A stretch of 64,000 nt of DNA from Deltaproteobacteria bacterium (GTDB lineage: Bacteria > Desulfobacterota > Binatia > Binatales > Binataceae). The first letter of the stretch is position 1; every line of letters begins with the position of its first letter. Shown here piece after piece: positions 36,603-46,213 of this stretch. Both the position numbers and the translations under genes were made by a program. The stretch spans positions 1 to 64,000 of the forward strand of contig JAJXYF010000020.1 in NCBI GenBank assembly GCA_021780755.1, given 5' to 3'. Below the pieces are notes generated by a model. The model was given only the letters and a program-made list of their open reading frames with translations. It was not told the origin of the DNA and made no database searches.

Positions 36603-38489
36603 TTAAGGGGCGCGAGGGAGAGTGGGCAGCGATGGCGGCAATCGCGAACTTGAGTGCGGCGAAAGTAAATGACGCTCGGATGGGGTCTGCGTCGTCCCGT
36701 TCCCGGGCGACGCGAGGAGGTACAGTGTTGGAGGATTGCCGCCGAGCACGCTTGAAGGCAGCTCCACGATGAGCGCGCGGCGGACGGACGGTGAGAGGCG
36801 CGCGAGTTCGTTGGGGCGCGCGACGAAATAAATCGTCGCACCGGAGTCCGGGCCTGATTTCGCGATCGTGCGCGGCAGCGGCCGCACACCGCCGCCGTAA
36901 TACCAGGCGAACTCGGGATCCATGAAGGCGAGGTAGAGCGGCGCGGCGCCGACGCGCGCCTTCACCTCGGCGGCAAAGGGACGCAGGCTGCGAGTGCGCG
37001 CCACTTCGGGTTTGAGTAAACCGGTCCAGAGCATACTACCGGCGAGGCACAGCGTCGCGAGGCCGGCCGCGATGCGCAGAGGCCCACGGCGCGCGAAGCC
37101 GGAGACGGTAACCGTTGCCCCGATCATGACGGCGGTGGCGAAGGCGACGAACGGCGGCCGCAGGTGGGTCATCCCGGTGAGGAAGACGTTGGCGAAGGAA
37201 GCATCGCTCGATTGCAGATGCGCGATGAAGCGCTCGATCGTGTTGGTGGCGCGAACCAGTACGACGGATGCGGCGACCCCGAGGAACATCGCGAGGGCGA
37301 TGGCGAGGGCGGTGAGGTCGCGGAGGATGGGGACGTAAGAAGCCCGCGGACCGGCGCCGGGGGCGGGGCTGTTTTCCGGCGCGGGAATCGCGCCGGAAAA
37401 CAGCCCCGCCAAGAGTATCGCGAGCGGCGGAATCGCCGGGAGGATGTAATCGTCGCGCTTGGCGCTGGACGCGGAGAACAGCGCGACGACGGCCAGCGCG
37501 AGGGCGAGCTGATAGAGCATCGCGCGGCGCGCGAACGGCGCAAACGCGCGTTGGGCGAAGGCCAGCGCGAGCGCCGGCAGCAGGAAGCTGAGCGGCAGCG
37601 TGCCGCCGAGCAGGCGCACCACGATGTAGTAGATGGGCCGCGCGGCCTCGCCCGTACCGCCCATCCGGGCGGGCAGGAAGTGGCCGAAATTCTCGTCCAT
37701 AAAGACCCCGCTCCAGGCGTCGGCGCGCCCGGCGATAAAGGCCGGAACATACCACGTAGCGGCCGTCGCCAGCGCGATCGCGAGCCACGCCCAGGGCCAC
37801 ACGCGGATGGCGAGCCGCAATGGATTGCGGTGGTCGATCGCAAAGTACAGGACGGTGGCCAGTGCGATGAGGACGGCAATCACCGGGCCTTTGACCAGGA
37901 TGCCGACGCCGAGTATGACGCCGGCGGCGATGGTGCGCGGCGCCGAGACCAGATCGTCGAGTTGCGCGCGGAGGACGCGCCATTCGGCGATTAGAAAGAA
38001 CGTCATCAGCATGTCGGTGAGGGCGACAGTGGCGCGCGCGGCGAAGCCGTACATGCCGAGCAGAAAGAAGCAGGCGAGCCATCCGGCGGCGCTGCCGAGG
38101 TCGGCGGCAGCCCAGTCCATCACGAGGGCGGAGACGGCGGCGCCGGCAATAAGCGAGGGCATCCGGGCCCGCGCTTCGTCAACGTTGCCGCCGGAGAGTT
38201 TCACGCCGATCGCGCCGAGCCAATAGAACAGCGGCGGTTTGCGTTCGACCAAGTCGTAGTAGTCATGCGGCAACAGCCAGTTGCTGTGATGCGCGATGTC
38301 AACGACCCATTGGGCCGATTGCGGCTCGACGTCTTTTTCGAAGGGCGCGGAGATGCCGAGGCTGAGAATCGCGAGCGCGATGGCGAAGGCGGCGGCGATC
38401 GATGCGAAGCGGCGGAGCGCGGCGCGGGGCGCGATGGCGCCGCCATTTCGATCGGCAACGGCAAACGGCGCGGGATTGGTCGCAAGCAT
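36603..38489 (-). CDS. Glycosyltransferase family 39 (ArnT/PMT-like) membrane protein
   Basis: 628 residues with around ten or more hydrophobic segments. After TM1 comes the acidic FEKDVEPQSAQWVVDIA loop (position of the catalytic Asp in GT39 lipid-phosphate-sugar transferases), then YDLVERKPPLFYWLGAIGVKL, typical of ArnT. It should transfer a sugar from a polyprenyl-phosphate carrier to a lipid or protein in the periplasm. The C-terminal ~170 residues are soluble. A perfect 22-bp inverted repeat lies inside the coding sequence at 37362-37410. Confidence 0.82.
   Translation of the reverse strand: MLATNPAPFAVADRNGGAIAPRAALRRFASIAAAFAIALAILSLGISAPFEKDVEPQSAQWVVDIAHHSNWLLPHDYYDLVERKPPLFYWLGAIGVKLSGGNVDEARARMPSLIAGAAVSALVMDWAAADLGSAAGWLACFFLLGMYGFAARATVALTDMLMTFFLIAEWRVLRAQLDDLVSAPRTIAAGVILGVGILVKGPVIAVLIALATVLYFAIDHRNPLRLAIRVWPWAWLAIALATAATWYVPAFIAGRADAWSGVFMDENFGHFLPARMGGTGEAARPIYYIVVRLLGGTLPLSFLLPALALAFAQRAFAPFARRAMLYQLALALAVVALFSASSAKRDDYILPAIPPLAILLAGLFSGAIPAPENSPAPGAGPRASYVPILRDLTALAIALAMFLGVAASVVLVRATNTIERFIAHLQSSDASFANVFLTGMTHLRPPFVAFATAVMIGATVTVSGFARRGPLRIAAGLATLCLAGSMLWTGLLKPEVARTRSLRPFAAEVKARVGAAPLYLAFMDPEFAWYYGGGVRPLPRTIAKSGPDSGATIYFVARPNELARLSPSVRRALIVELPSSVLGGNPPTLYLLASPGNGTTQTPSERHLLSPHSSSRLPPSLPTLPRAP
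37362..37410. repeat. Perfect inverted repeat inside the GT39 gene
   Basis: 22-base arms (37362-37383 and 37389-37410, starting GGCGGGGCTGTTTTCCGGCG) with a GGAAT loop, no mismatch. In frame it encodes a Pro/Ala/Gly-rich segment (GLFSGAIPAPENSPAPG) between two membrane segments. Chance occurrence in a coding region is very unlikely. Confidence 0.85.
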
Positions 38490-38506
38490 CGGACTGGCAG
38501 CGGAAC

Positions 38507-39544
38507 CTATATGCGGGGCTTGGAAGCGGGTGCGCCCCGGAGCGTCAGCGGCTCGAGCACTTGATGACGAAGGCCTTCGATCGGATGGAACAGCGCCATC
38601 TCCATTACTTCGGCGTTGTGAGCGTAGCCGAGACCGCCGGCGGAATCGACGAGAATCAGGCCAGCCTGCGCGTCGGTGGCCTCGGCGAGTATCGCGATCG
38701 CCCGTTCGGTGGCGGCTTGCGCGCGATTGCGGGGGAGCGCCGTGACGCCCTCGCGGCAGAGCGCGATGCGCATGATGGCCTCGCCCTCGCCGGTGGCGGA
38801 AGCGCCGCCGTGGGCGTTGGCGAACACACCGGCGCCGACGATGGCGGAGTCACCGATGCGGCCGGGGAGCTTGCCGGAGACCCCGCCGGTGGAAGTCGCG
38901 GCGGCGATGTCGCCGTGTGAATCGAGGGCGACGGCGCCCACCGTGCCGTGAGAGTGGGCGGTGGTGTTGGCGGCATGGGCGAGGTCGCCGGCGGGTTCAC
39001 CGCGCGACGCCAACCAACGCTCGCGGGCGCGTTGGCTGATGAGATCGGCGGGCCGGCACATGCGCAGGCCGGCCTGGCGCGCGAGGACCTCAGCCCCGGC
39101 ACCACCCATCAGCAGATGCGGCGTGCGCTCCATCACGGCACGGGCGAGTTCGATGGGATTGCGCACGCGGCTGACGAGGACGACGCCGCCCGCGCGAACG
39201 TCAACGGTGGCGGCGCGGCGGCGCGCGACGGAGGAGTTCGTCGAGCCCGCGCGGTCGGTGTTATAGCGATCATGTGGGCGCTCGGGCAGATGGGTAGAGG
39301 TCATAACGGCCGCGTCCATCTCGACGCGTCCGGCGATGGTCAGCACGGAGCCGTAGCCGGCGTTGAAGAGCGGATCGTTTTCGAGGGCGACGACCGTGGC
39401 CACGACCGAGTCGAGGGCGGAGCCGCCGCCGCGCAGGATTTCGGCGCCGCGCTGCACCGCGGCGAGGATGCCGGCGCGGCGCGGGGCGCGATCGGAGGCC
39501 GACGGGCGTCCGCCGGCGCCGCCGTGGGCGATGAGCGTGGGCAT
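38507..39544 (-). CDS. Isoaspartyl peptidase/L-asparaginase (Ntn hydrolase)
   Basis: 345 residues of the plant-type asparaginase family, self-cleaving with Thr201 in SHGTVGAVALD as nucleophile; IAHGGAGG, DPLFNAGYGSVLT and TSTGGVSGKLPGRIGDSAIVGAG match the family. An extra segment of about 36 residues (82-117, rich in Arg, Thr, Ser) separates EMDAAVM from the RVRNPIELARAVME block, longer than the usual loop. ATG 39544 is the start of the conserved part. It follows tam by 43 bases. Confidence 0.88.
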   Translation of the reverse strand: MPTLIAHGGAGGRPSASDRAPRRAGILAAVQRGAEILRGGGSALDSVVATVVALENDPLFNAGYGSVLTIAGRVEMDAAVMTSTHLPERPHDRYNTDRAGSTNSSVARRRAATVDVRAGGVVLVSRVRNPIELARAVMERTPHLLMGGAGAEVLARQAGLRMCRPADLISQRARERWLASRGEPAGDLAHAANTTAHSHGTVGAVALDSHGDIAAATSTGGVSGKLPGRIGDSAIVGAGVFANAHGGASATGEGEAIMRIALCREGVTALPRNRAQAATERAIAILAEATDAQAGLILVDSAGGLGYAHNAEVMEMALFHPIEGLRHQVLEPLTLRGAPASKPRI

Positions 39545-39587
39545 GATGATAGTGCGACGCATCTTGCGAAGTTTCCGGCGCGGCGAA

Positions 39588-40391
39588 CTAGTTCGCGGCG
39601 CTGCGCGCCCACAAAAAGAGGCGGCGGAACTCGAAGACCAACGGGCCACTGGTGCCGTAGCCGTGTTCGAGGCGGCGCGTCAGTTCGGCGATGAAGTCGT
39701 CGTGGCGATCGGCGGGAAGCGCGTCGAGATAGGGCCGCAGCACGGTCGCGCGGGACCATTCCACGACTTCGGCCGGGCCGTCCATCGGATGGCGAAAGAC
39801 GTGGTAATGGCAATCGATATCGGTAAAGCCAATTTCGGCGAGCATCGCGGCGTACTCGGCGGGCGCGCGCACGGTCGCGTCGGAAGGCGTGCGGATGGTG
39901 CCGAGGGCGGCCTGCCACGAGGCTTCGGAGGCGAGCGCGTGGATCGTTAGCTGCGCGGTCTCACGGTCATTGGCGGGCATCTGGATGACGAGGAGACCGC
40001 CCGGACGGAGCGCGCGAAAGCATCGCGCGAGGAGATCGCGATGGTCGCGGGCCCATTGGAAGGCGGCATTGGAAAAGATCAGGTCGTACTCGCGGTCGGC
40101 GGCGAAGTCGCGAAAATCGGCACGGGCGAAGGCGACCCGGGCCTGAAGGTCAGCGGGGAGACTCGCACGGAGCGCGGTCGCACGATCGATCATCGCAGCC
40201 GAGGAATCGAGGCCGAGGGCGGAGCCGGCAGCGCAGCGTTGGGCAAGCTCGACGGTATGTTCACCGGTGCCGCAGCCGAGGTCGATGATGCGGGCGTCGC
40301 TCGCGAGGGCGAGGCGCGCGAGGATCATCGCGACGGGTTCGTCGCGGTAGCGGCGAAAGCGGTGGTAAAGATCTGGATCCCAATCAGCCAT
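39588..40391 (-). CDS. tam: Trans-aconitate 2-methyltransferase
   Basis: SAM-dependent methyltransferase, 267 residues. Starts MADWDPDLYHRFRRYRDEP, with motif I IIDLGCGTGEHTVEL, DLIFSNAAFQWARDHRDLLARCFRALRPGGLLVIQMPAN and HVFRHPMDGPAEVVEWSRATVLRPYLDALP matching Tam. It detoxifies trans-aconitate. The upstream reading frame without family similarity was dropped. It is convergent/overlapped by nothing; the divergent AKR gene starts 154 bases away. Confidence 0.9.
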   Translation of the reverse strand: MADWDPDLYHRFRRYRDEPVAMILARLALASDARIIDLGCGTGEHTVELAQRCAAGSALGLDSSAAMIDRATALRASLPADLQARVAFARADFRDFAADREYDLIFSNAAFQWARDHRDLLARCFRALRPGGLLVIQMPANDRETAQLTIHALASEASWQAALGTIRTPSDATVRAPAEYAAMLAEIGFTDIDCHYHVFRHPMDGPAEVVEWSRATVLRPYLDALPADRHDDFIAELTRRLEHGYGTSGPLVFEFRRLFLWARSAAN

Positions 40392-40544
40392 TGCGAAGCA
40401 GCCATCCGAAGATCGGAAAAACCGGGTGCATGGGGGAGCATAAGGCGCGAGACGCGCGTGAACAAGACTTGCTGCGCCAGTGGAGCGCGCGCTTGACACG
40501 AGGGGCAAGGACGCGGGAATTTCACAACAATACGGAGAGTGGCA

Positions 40545-41576
40545 ATGGAATATACGAGACTCGGCAATACGGGAATGACGGTTTCGCGGCTGTGCCTGGG
40601 CTGCATGACGTACGGCGGTGGCGAACTGCCGGCGTGGACGATGCGGCGCGACTGGGCGATTTCGGCAGAAGCGGCACGCGAGCATTTCGCGTTGGCGCTG
40701 GAGGCGGGCATCAACTTTTTCGACACGGCGGACGTTTACTCGATCGGCGGCAGCGAAGAGATCACCGGGCGCTGGCTCAACGAGATGGCGTCGCGCGATG
40801 ACATCGTGGTGGCGACCAAGGTGCACGGCGCGATGGGGCCAGGGCCGAACCGCAAAGGCCTCAGCCGCAAGCACATAATCGAGGCGTGCGAGCATTCGCT
40901 GCGGCGCTTGAAGATGGATTACATCGATCTCTACCAGATCCATCGATGGGATTTTTCGACGCCGATTGAGGAAACGCTCGACGCGCTCGACACGCTGGTG
41001 CGATCGGGCAAGGTACGTTATCTGGGCGCGAGCAGCATGGCGGCCTGGCAATTTTCCAAGGCACTGTACACGGCGAAGGAGCACGGGTGGCATCGGTTCG
41101 TCGCGATGCAAAACCATTACAACCTGATTTATCGCGAAGAAGAGCGCGAGATGAATCCCTTGTGCATGGACCAGGGCGTCGGGCTGATACCGTGGAGTCC
41201 GCTGGCGCGCGGGTTTTTTGCGCATAGCCACAAGCCGGGCGACGGCCTGCCCTCGACCAAGCGCGCGGAGACCGACGAATTCGGCAAGCGCCTCTATCAG
41301 CATGAAAGCGACTTCGCAATCGCGGACGCGGTGGCGAAAGTGGCGAAGCAGCGCGGCGTATCGCCGACGCAGATCGCCTGCGCGTGGATCGTGCGGGCGC
41401 CGGGCGTGACCGCGCCGATCATCGGGGCGACCAAGACGCATCATCTGAAGGAACTGATCGCGGCGGCCGAGATTAAGCTGACGGCGGAAGAGATTGCGGC
41501 GATCGAGAAGCCGTACCAGCCGCATGCGGTGGCCGGTCACGAGCAGCCGAACGCGCGGCGGATGGGGTCGGCGTAG
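40545..41576 (+). CDS. Aldo/keto reductase
   Basis: 343 residues of the AKR barrel: DTADVY with Asp60 and Tyr65, Lys92 in VVATKVHG, His133 in DLYQIHRWDF (catalytic tetrad complete), and C-terminal IVRAPGVTAPIIGATKTHHLKELIAA for NADPH binding. The type (METRLGNTGMTVSRLCLGCMTYG) is that of YhdN/YccK-like aldehyde or potassium-channel-beta-like reductases. ATG 40545 has GGAG 8 bases upstream. Confidence 0.9.
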   Translation: MEYTRLGNTGMTVSRLCLGCMTYGGGELPAWTMRRDWAISAEAAREHFALALEAGINFFDTADVYSIGGSEEITGRWLNEMASRDDIVVATKVHGAMGPGPNRKGLSRKHIIEACEHSLRRLKMDYIDLYQIHRWDFSTPIEETLDALDTLVRSGKVRYLGASSMAAWQFSKALYTAKEHGWHRFVAMQNHYNLIYREEEREMNPLCMDQGVGLIPWSPLARGFFAHSHKPGDGLPSTKRAETDEFGKRLYQHESDFAIADAVAKVAKQRGVSPTQIACAWIVRAPGVTAPIIGATKTHHLKELIAAAEIKLTAEEIAAIEKPYQPHAVAGHEQPNARRMGSA

Positions 41577-41598
41577 AGTTAAAGTGTTGGATTAACCC

Positions 41599-41628
41599 GG
41601 CGGCGCGGCGATCCTTCGCCGCGCCGCC
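41599..41628. terminator. Hairpin between convergent genes
   Basis: Perfect 13-bp stem GGCGGCGCGGCGA (41599-41611) / TCGCCGCGCCGCC (41616-41628), loop TCCT, between the AKR (plus) and aminopeptidase (minus) stop codons. No T-run. Confidence 0.6.
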
Positions 41629-41643
41629 ACGACGACACTAACG

Positions 41644-44217
41644 TCACGCCTTCAACGAGGCCGCGAGGGTGGCGCCTTCGCGATTGCGAAAGGCAACGGC
41701 AACGCTCAAGCGCTCGAGATGCTGGTCGATGAGCTTACCGCCGAGCCGCACCTTGTGCTGATGGAAGAAGGTCTCGACCTCCGCTTGCCGATCGAGCAGG
41801 CCGTTGATCGCCTCGCACATGCGCGGCAGCGCGCTATCGGGAAACTTGCCGACGATGGTTTCCCAGTTGCGCTTGACGTACTCCCACGCCTCGATGCGCG
41901 AGACGTTGTTGGCGAGCAGCGAATGCAGCAGATAGGGCGCGTTCTGCGTGCGCACCTCGCCGTTGAGCGTCATCTCCATGGTCTGGCGCAGGAGGGTGAG
42001 GTCGCGGAAATTGGCGAGCGAGAAGAGGTAGCGCTGTTCCTCCTGCGGGGTTCGCGCAGACTTAAAGTGTTGCTTGAACTGTTGATAGCGGGCAAGGTCA
42101 CCCGCGTGCGCGAGGATGTTGACGAAGGCCGGCTGCAAATCGCGATCGGCGTGCGCGGGGTCGTGCTGCCAGGCGTCGTATAGGTCGCGCGCGCGAGCTT
42201 GTACGGCGGCGTCCTCTCCGATGGTGCCGAGCGCGCTGAGCAGCGTCGCCCGCAACTGGCCCTGAAGTTCGCCCTCGCCGGCCGCCGGCGCCCATCCGAG
42301 ACGCGCCGCCGCGGCACCGGCAACCTCACGCACGGCGGCCGCAATCGCCGGGCGCTGCGCGTCGGTCGCGATCATGTCGAGGTAGTTGAAGGGGCCGATG
42401 AGCGCGCGCCACACGTTGATATCGGTCTCGTCGCGGAACAGGCGCGCCATCTTGATGAACTCGGCGAGCGGGGTCAGGCCCGCGACGGTCGCGGCCCAGG
42501 TATCGCTGACCAGGCCGAAGCGCTCGATGGGCTGGAGGGCGCCGAGATTGCGCGTGAGCGCCGCGAGCATTTCGGGCGAATAGCGGACGCGGTAGAAACC
42601 GTGGCCGCCCTCGTTGAGCAGGGCCCATTCGAGCTTGCCGGGCAGCGCGAGCGTGGTCTCGGCGGCGGTCAGCAGAAGTTTGTGGGTTGCGACACCCTGG
42701 TCAGTGCATGCACGAACCATCACGGGCACATGCCAAAGCTGAGCTTCGGGATTTTCGGGCGGCGCGAAGAAAAAGCGGCGCTGGGTGATCTTGAGTCCGC
42801 GGCCGTCGGCGGTGGGCGCGGCGCTGACGACCGGGAAGCCCTGCTGGAAAATCCAGGTATCCATCAGGCTGCGGACCGGCTGGCCGCTGGCCGCTTCGAG
42901 CGCGTCCCACAAATCACCGGTCTCGGTGTTGTTGTACTGATGCTTCTTCAGGTAGGCCGCGATGCCCTTGCGAAAGACCTCGGCACCGAGGAACTGCTCG
43001 AGCATCCGCAAGACCGCGGCGCCCTTTTCGTAGGTCAGGACGTCGAACATCGAGCGACAGTCTTCGGGACTGAGGACGGTGTATTCGATCGAGCGGGTGC
43101 TTTTGAGGGCGTCGATCGCCATCGCGGCGCCGCGCGAAACGCCGAAACTTTCCCAGCGCTTCCAGTTGGGCTTCCAGGCGTCAACCGCGAGCATCTCCAT
43201 GAAGGTGGCGAAGGCCTCGTTGAGCCAGATGCCGTTCCACCAGCGCATCGTGACGAGGTCGCCAAACCACATGTGCGCGTTTTCGTGGGAGACCACGTCG
43301 GCCACGCGTTCGAGTTCGCCGCGCGAGGCGGAGTGCTCGTCGGCGAGCAGCGCGGTTTCGCGAAAGGTGATCGCGCCGAGGTTTTCCATCGCGCCCGCGG
43401 CGAAGTCGGGAATCGCGATAAGGTCGAGCTTGTCACCGGGATATGGGATGCCGTAGTAGTCGGCGAAAAATTTGAGTGAGAAGGCTCCGATCTGCGCGGC
43501 CCATCCGGTGAGCGCGCGCTTGCCGGGGACGTGGACGACCCGCAGCGGAGTGCCCGCATCGACCGTGGCGGTCGCCTCGAACTCGCCGATGATGAAGGCG
43601 AGCAGGTAGGTGGACATGCGGATGGTGTCCTTGAAAACGACTTCCTTTTTGCCTTGGCCGAGCTTGCGTTCTGATTTGATGCCGGCGTTGGAGAGCGCGG
43701 TCAAATCGTCGTCGATCACGAGGGTGACGCCGAACACCGCCTTGAGCGCCGGCTCGTCCCAGCAGGGGATCGCGCGGCGCGCGTCGGTCGCCTCGAACTG
43801 GGTGGTAGCGACGGTGTGCGATTTGCCGGCGGCGTCGGTGTATTGGCTGCGATAGAAGCCGTGGAGCTTGTCGTTGAGGATGCCGCGAAACTTGATGCGC
43901 AGGATCCACGCGCCGGGGGCGAGCGGCTCGCCGAAGCGCATCCGCGCGCGCTCGCGCGCCGGTTCCATCTCGATTTGGGCGGTGAGCGATTGGCCCGCGC
44001 GTTCGGCATGGGCGCTTTCGATTTCGAGTTCGAGCGCGTTGAGCACGACCTCGGCGGTCGCCTCGTGCACGGTTATCGCGACGGTCTCGATGCCGTCGAA
44101 GGTGAAGGCCTTCAAGTCGGGCGTGAGAACCAGGTCGTAACGGTCGGGGGTGACGTTGGCGGGCAGCCGGTATTCCAAAGCCTCGGCGGCGCTAATCGAC
44201 GTTTCCTGATCGAACAT
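41644..44217 (-). CDS. M1-family zinc aminopeptidase (PepN/puromycin-sensitive type)
   Basis: 857 residues. Contains the substrate-N-terminus motif GAMEN (275-279) and the zinc site HENAH (311-315) with the third ligand Glu in LNEAFATFME (334). The C-terminal half is the ERAP1-like helical domain (RVRYSPEMLAALTRNLGAL...). It removes N-terminal residues from peptides in the cytoplasm. ATG 44217 has GGAGAAGG upstream. Confidence 0.94.
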   Translation of the reverse strand: MFDQETSISAAEALEYRLPANVTPDRYDLVLTPDLKAFTFDGIETVAITVHEATAEVVLNALELEIESAHAERAGQSLTAQIEMEPARERARMRFGEPLAPGAWILRIKFRGILNDKLHGFYRSQYTDAAGKSHTVATTQFEATDARRAIPCWDEPALKAVFGVTLVIDDDLTALSNAGIKSERKLGQGKKEVVFKDTIRMSTYLLAFIIGEFEATATVDAGTPLRVVHVPGKRALTGWAAQIGAFSLKFFADYYGIPYPGDKLDLIAIPDFAAGAMENLGAITFRETALLADEHSASRGELERVADVVSHENAHMWFGDLVTMRWWNGIWLNEAFATFMEMLAVDAWKPNWKRWESFGVSRGAAMAIDALKSTRSIEYTVLSPEDCRSMFDVLTYEKGAAVLRMLEQFLGAEVFRKGIAAYLKKHQYNNTETGDLWDALEAASGQPVRSLMDTWIFQQGFPVVSAAPTADGRGLKITQRRFFFAPPENPEAQLWHVPVMVRACTDQGVATHKLLLTAAETTLALPGKLEWALLNEGGHGFYRVRYSPEMLAALTRNLGALQPIERFGLVSDTWAATVAGLTPLAEFIKMARLFRDETDINVWRALIGPFNYLDMIATDAQRPAIAAAVREVAGAAAARLGWAPAAGEGELQGQLRATLLSALGTIGEDAAVQARARDLYDAWQHDPAHADRDLQPAFVNILAHAGDLARYQQFKQHFKSARTPQEEQRYLFSLANFRDLTLLRQTMEMTLNGEVRTQNAPYLLHSLLANNVSRIEAWEYVKRNWETIVGKFPDSALPRMCEAINGLLDRQAEVETFFHQHKVRLGGKLIDQHLERLSVAVAFRNREGATLAASLKA

Positions 44218-44322
44218 CGGATAACCTTCTCCGGATCGAGTTGATCGAACGTAACGGGAGCTTACTCCCAAGGGGAGCATTGTAGGCGCAAGTGGCGCGG
44301 GAGGCGAGTTCGCCGGGCGACA

Positions 44323-45246
44323 TTAGCGCAACGGCGTGGACGCCGCCGCATCGCGTTCGGCGCGGGCAATTTCGGCGAAACTGGTCAGCCTGACATTGCG
44401 ATCGGCGAGGGCGGCGCGCACCCGCAGGCTGGTCAGAATCGCGACCTCGGATTGCGCTTCGAGCGTGGGCGGTGTGCCGCCAATATCGGCGGCCGGATGG
44501 AAGTACAGCTCGGTCAACCCGGGCGGCAGCCGCGCGACCACGCCGAGGACGTATTGTTCGGAGAGGTGTCCGCTCTGATACAGCCCGAAGAGCGAGTCGG
44601 TTGAGCGGATGCCGCGCTCGACGAGCTGGCGGCGGGCCCGGCGCGAGAGCTCACGAAAGATGACGCTCTCGACGAGCTTGCGCACGGCGTGGTCGCCGGC
44701 GAGTGCGAGCGTCGTGGCGACCGGCTCGCGCGGCAATCGCATACAGGGGACGTGGTACTCGGCGCACAATCCGATCAGCAGGTCGGCGATGACCGGGTGC
44801 ACGTGGAAGTTGAGGTGGCCGTCGATGTGATCGAGGCGGCCAATCAACTTCAAATGCAATTCGATCTGAGCACGGATTTCGTCGCGCAGGCGCGTGCGGA
44901 GCGCGCGGTTGAAGAAGTAGCGCATGCCGGCGGCGACGGGGCTCTCGGGGAAGTTGCCGGCTGCGTCAACGATGCTGGCCAGGCGATCGGGTGCCAGCAC
45001 GCTCCGGCCGCGACATACGACCAGATGGAGCCCGACGTCGAGGCGAGGATGTTCGCGCGCGAGCGCGGCGGCCTCGTCGCGCGCGGTGCCGGCGACCATC
45101 AGGGAGGTGGCGGTTAGGATGCCCTCGCGATGCGCGCGGATGATGCCGGCGTTGACCTCGCGCGAGAAGCCGAAGTCGTCGGCGGTAACGATGACCGCGC
45201 GGCCGGCGAATGCGGCGGGCGGCACGGGGTGGTCAGGCGTAGCCAT
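44323..45246 (-). CDS. hpnK: Hopanoid-associated ChbG/HpnK deacetylase
   Basis: 307 residues of the YdjC/ChbG carbohydrate deacetylase fold: IVTADDFGFSREVNAGIIRAHREGI, DVGLHLVVCRG, RLDHIDGHLNFHVHP (metal-binding His) and TELYFHPAAD. HpnK proteins occur in hopanoid clusters and are thought to modify the glycosidic head group. It is the gene furthest downstream, divergent from hpnG. ATG 45246 fits the conserved start better than 45339. Confidence 0.88.
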   Translation of the reverse strand: MATPDHPVPPAAFAGRAVIVTADDFGFSREVNAGIIRAHREGILTATSLMVAGTARDEAAALAREHPRLDVGLHLVVCRGRSVLAPDRLASIVDAAGNFPESPVAAGMRYFFNRALRTRLRDEIRAQIELHLKLIGRLDHIDGHLNFHVHPVIADLLIGLCAEYHVPCMRLPREPVATTLALAGDHAVRKLVESVIFRELSRRARRQLVERGIRSTDSLFGLYQSGHLSEQYVLGVVARLPPGLTELYFHPAADIGGTPPTLEAQSEVAILTSLRVRAALADRNVRLTSFAEIARAERDAAASTPLR

Positions 45247-45414
45247 GCGGGCGACGTTGGAGGTGGCGCTGATGCGGGTGGAGGCGAGCTTGACGGATCG
45301 TGCGCCGCGCGGCAATTTCAAAGGAGCGCATCGCGGCAATTGTGCTCGGAACTACGCGCGTGCTCAAGCGGCGCTTGCACTTCAACTGAAAACTCATAAC
45401 GAAGGAAGCTTCCA

Positions 45415-46179
45415 GTGATATTGATTTTCTGCGCGTTCGGCGCCGAATTTGAGCCGCTGCGCGCGCGGATCGACGTCGAACAGGCGCTTGGTATCGAGGG
45501 TCTGAAGGGCTGTTACGGGCGAATCGGGACGACGCGGATCGCGCTCGCGGCGAGCGGTATTGGAATGCGCCGGGCACAGGCGAGTGCGCGTCGCGCGTTC
45601 GATGCGATACGCGACGTTGAGCTGGTGATACTGACCGGAGTGGCCGGCGCGCTCGCGGGCAATCTGGAGATTGGCGAGGTGGTGATGGCCGATCGCCTGA
45701 TGACGCGCGACGGCGATGGCGAGGTCGACCAGCGGGCGCGGACGATTGAAGTTCCGCGCGACTATTTTGAAATGTACGCGACGGCTTTGGACGCAGCCGG
45801 AATTCGCCATGCGCGGGGCGGGCTGCTGACGGTGAAATATCCGCTGGTGACGGGCGCCGAGAAGCGGCTCGCGGGTGCGCATACGGGAGCGATCGCAGTC
45901 GATATGGAGACCGCGGTGATCGCGTTCGAGGCGGCGGCGCGCGGGATTCCGTTCGTCGCGATGCGGACGATCATGGACAAGGTGGAGCACGATCTCGCGG
46001 GCGCGGGACTCGCCGACGAAAACGGCAAGGTGCGTCCACTGAAGGCGGCGGCGACGCTGGTGCGCAATCCGGCGATGGTCGGGGGTATTATCAGACTGGT
46101 GCGCAACCTGCGCCAGGCGACGCAGGCGATGGCGGTCACGATCGAGGCGGTCACGCGCCGTGTGGAACTTCCGGACTAG
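45415..46179 (+). CDS. hpnG: Hopanoid-associated nucleoside phosphorylase HpnG
   Basis: 254 residues of the nucleoside-phosphorylase fold: start ILIFCAFGAEFEPLRARI, LTGVAGALAGNLEIGEVVMADRLM, and IAVDMETAVIAFEAAARGIPFVAMRTIMDK. HpnG removes adenine from adenosylhopane to give phosphoribosylhopane. GTG 45415 has GAAGGAAG upstream. It is on the plus strand, opposite to the main operon, convergent with the CruF-like gene and divergent from hpnK. Confidence 0.88.
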   Translation: MILIFCAFGAEFEPLRARIDVEQALGIEGLKGCYGRIGTTRIALAASGIGMRRAQASARRAFDAIRDVELVILTGVAGALAGNLEIGEVVMADRLMTRDGDGEVDQRARTIEVPRDYFEMYATALDAAGIRHARGGLLTVKYPLVTGAEKRLAGAHTGAIAVDMETAVIAFEAAARGIPFVAMRTIMDKVEHDLAGAGLADENGKVRPLKAAATLVRNPAMVGGIIRLVRNLRQATQAMAVTIEAVTRRVELPD

Positions 46180-46213
46180 GACATTCGCGTTGCCGATCGC
46201 GATCGCGCTTAAG

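Noticed and set aside
40392..41540. N-terminal extension of the tam reading frame by 380 residues
   Set aside because: It is antisense to the aldo/keto reductase and has no methyltransferase sequence; the family start is at 40391.
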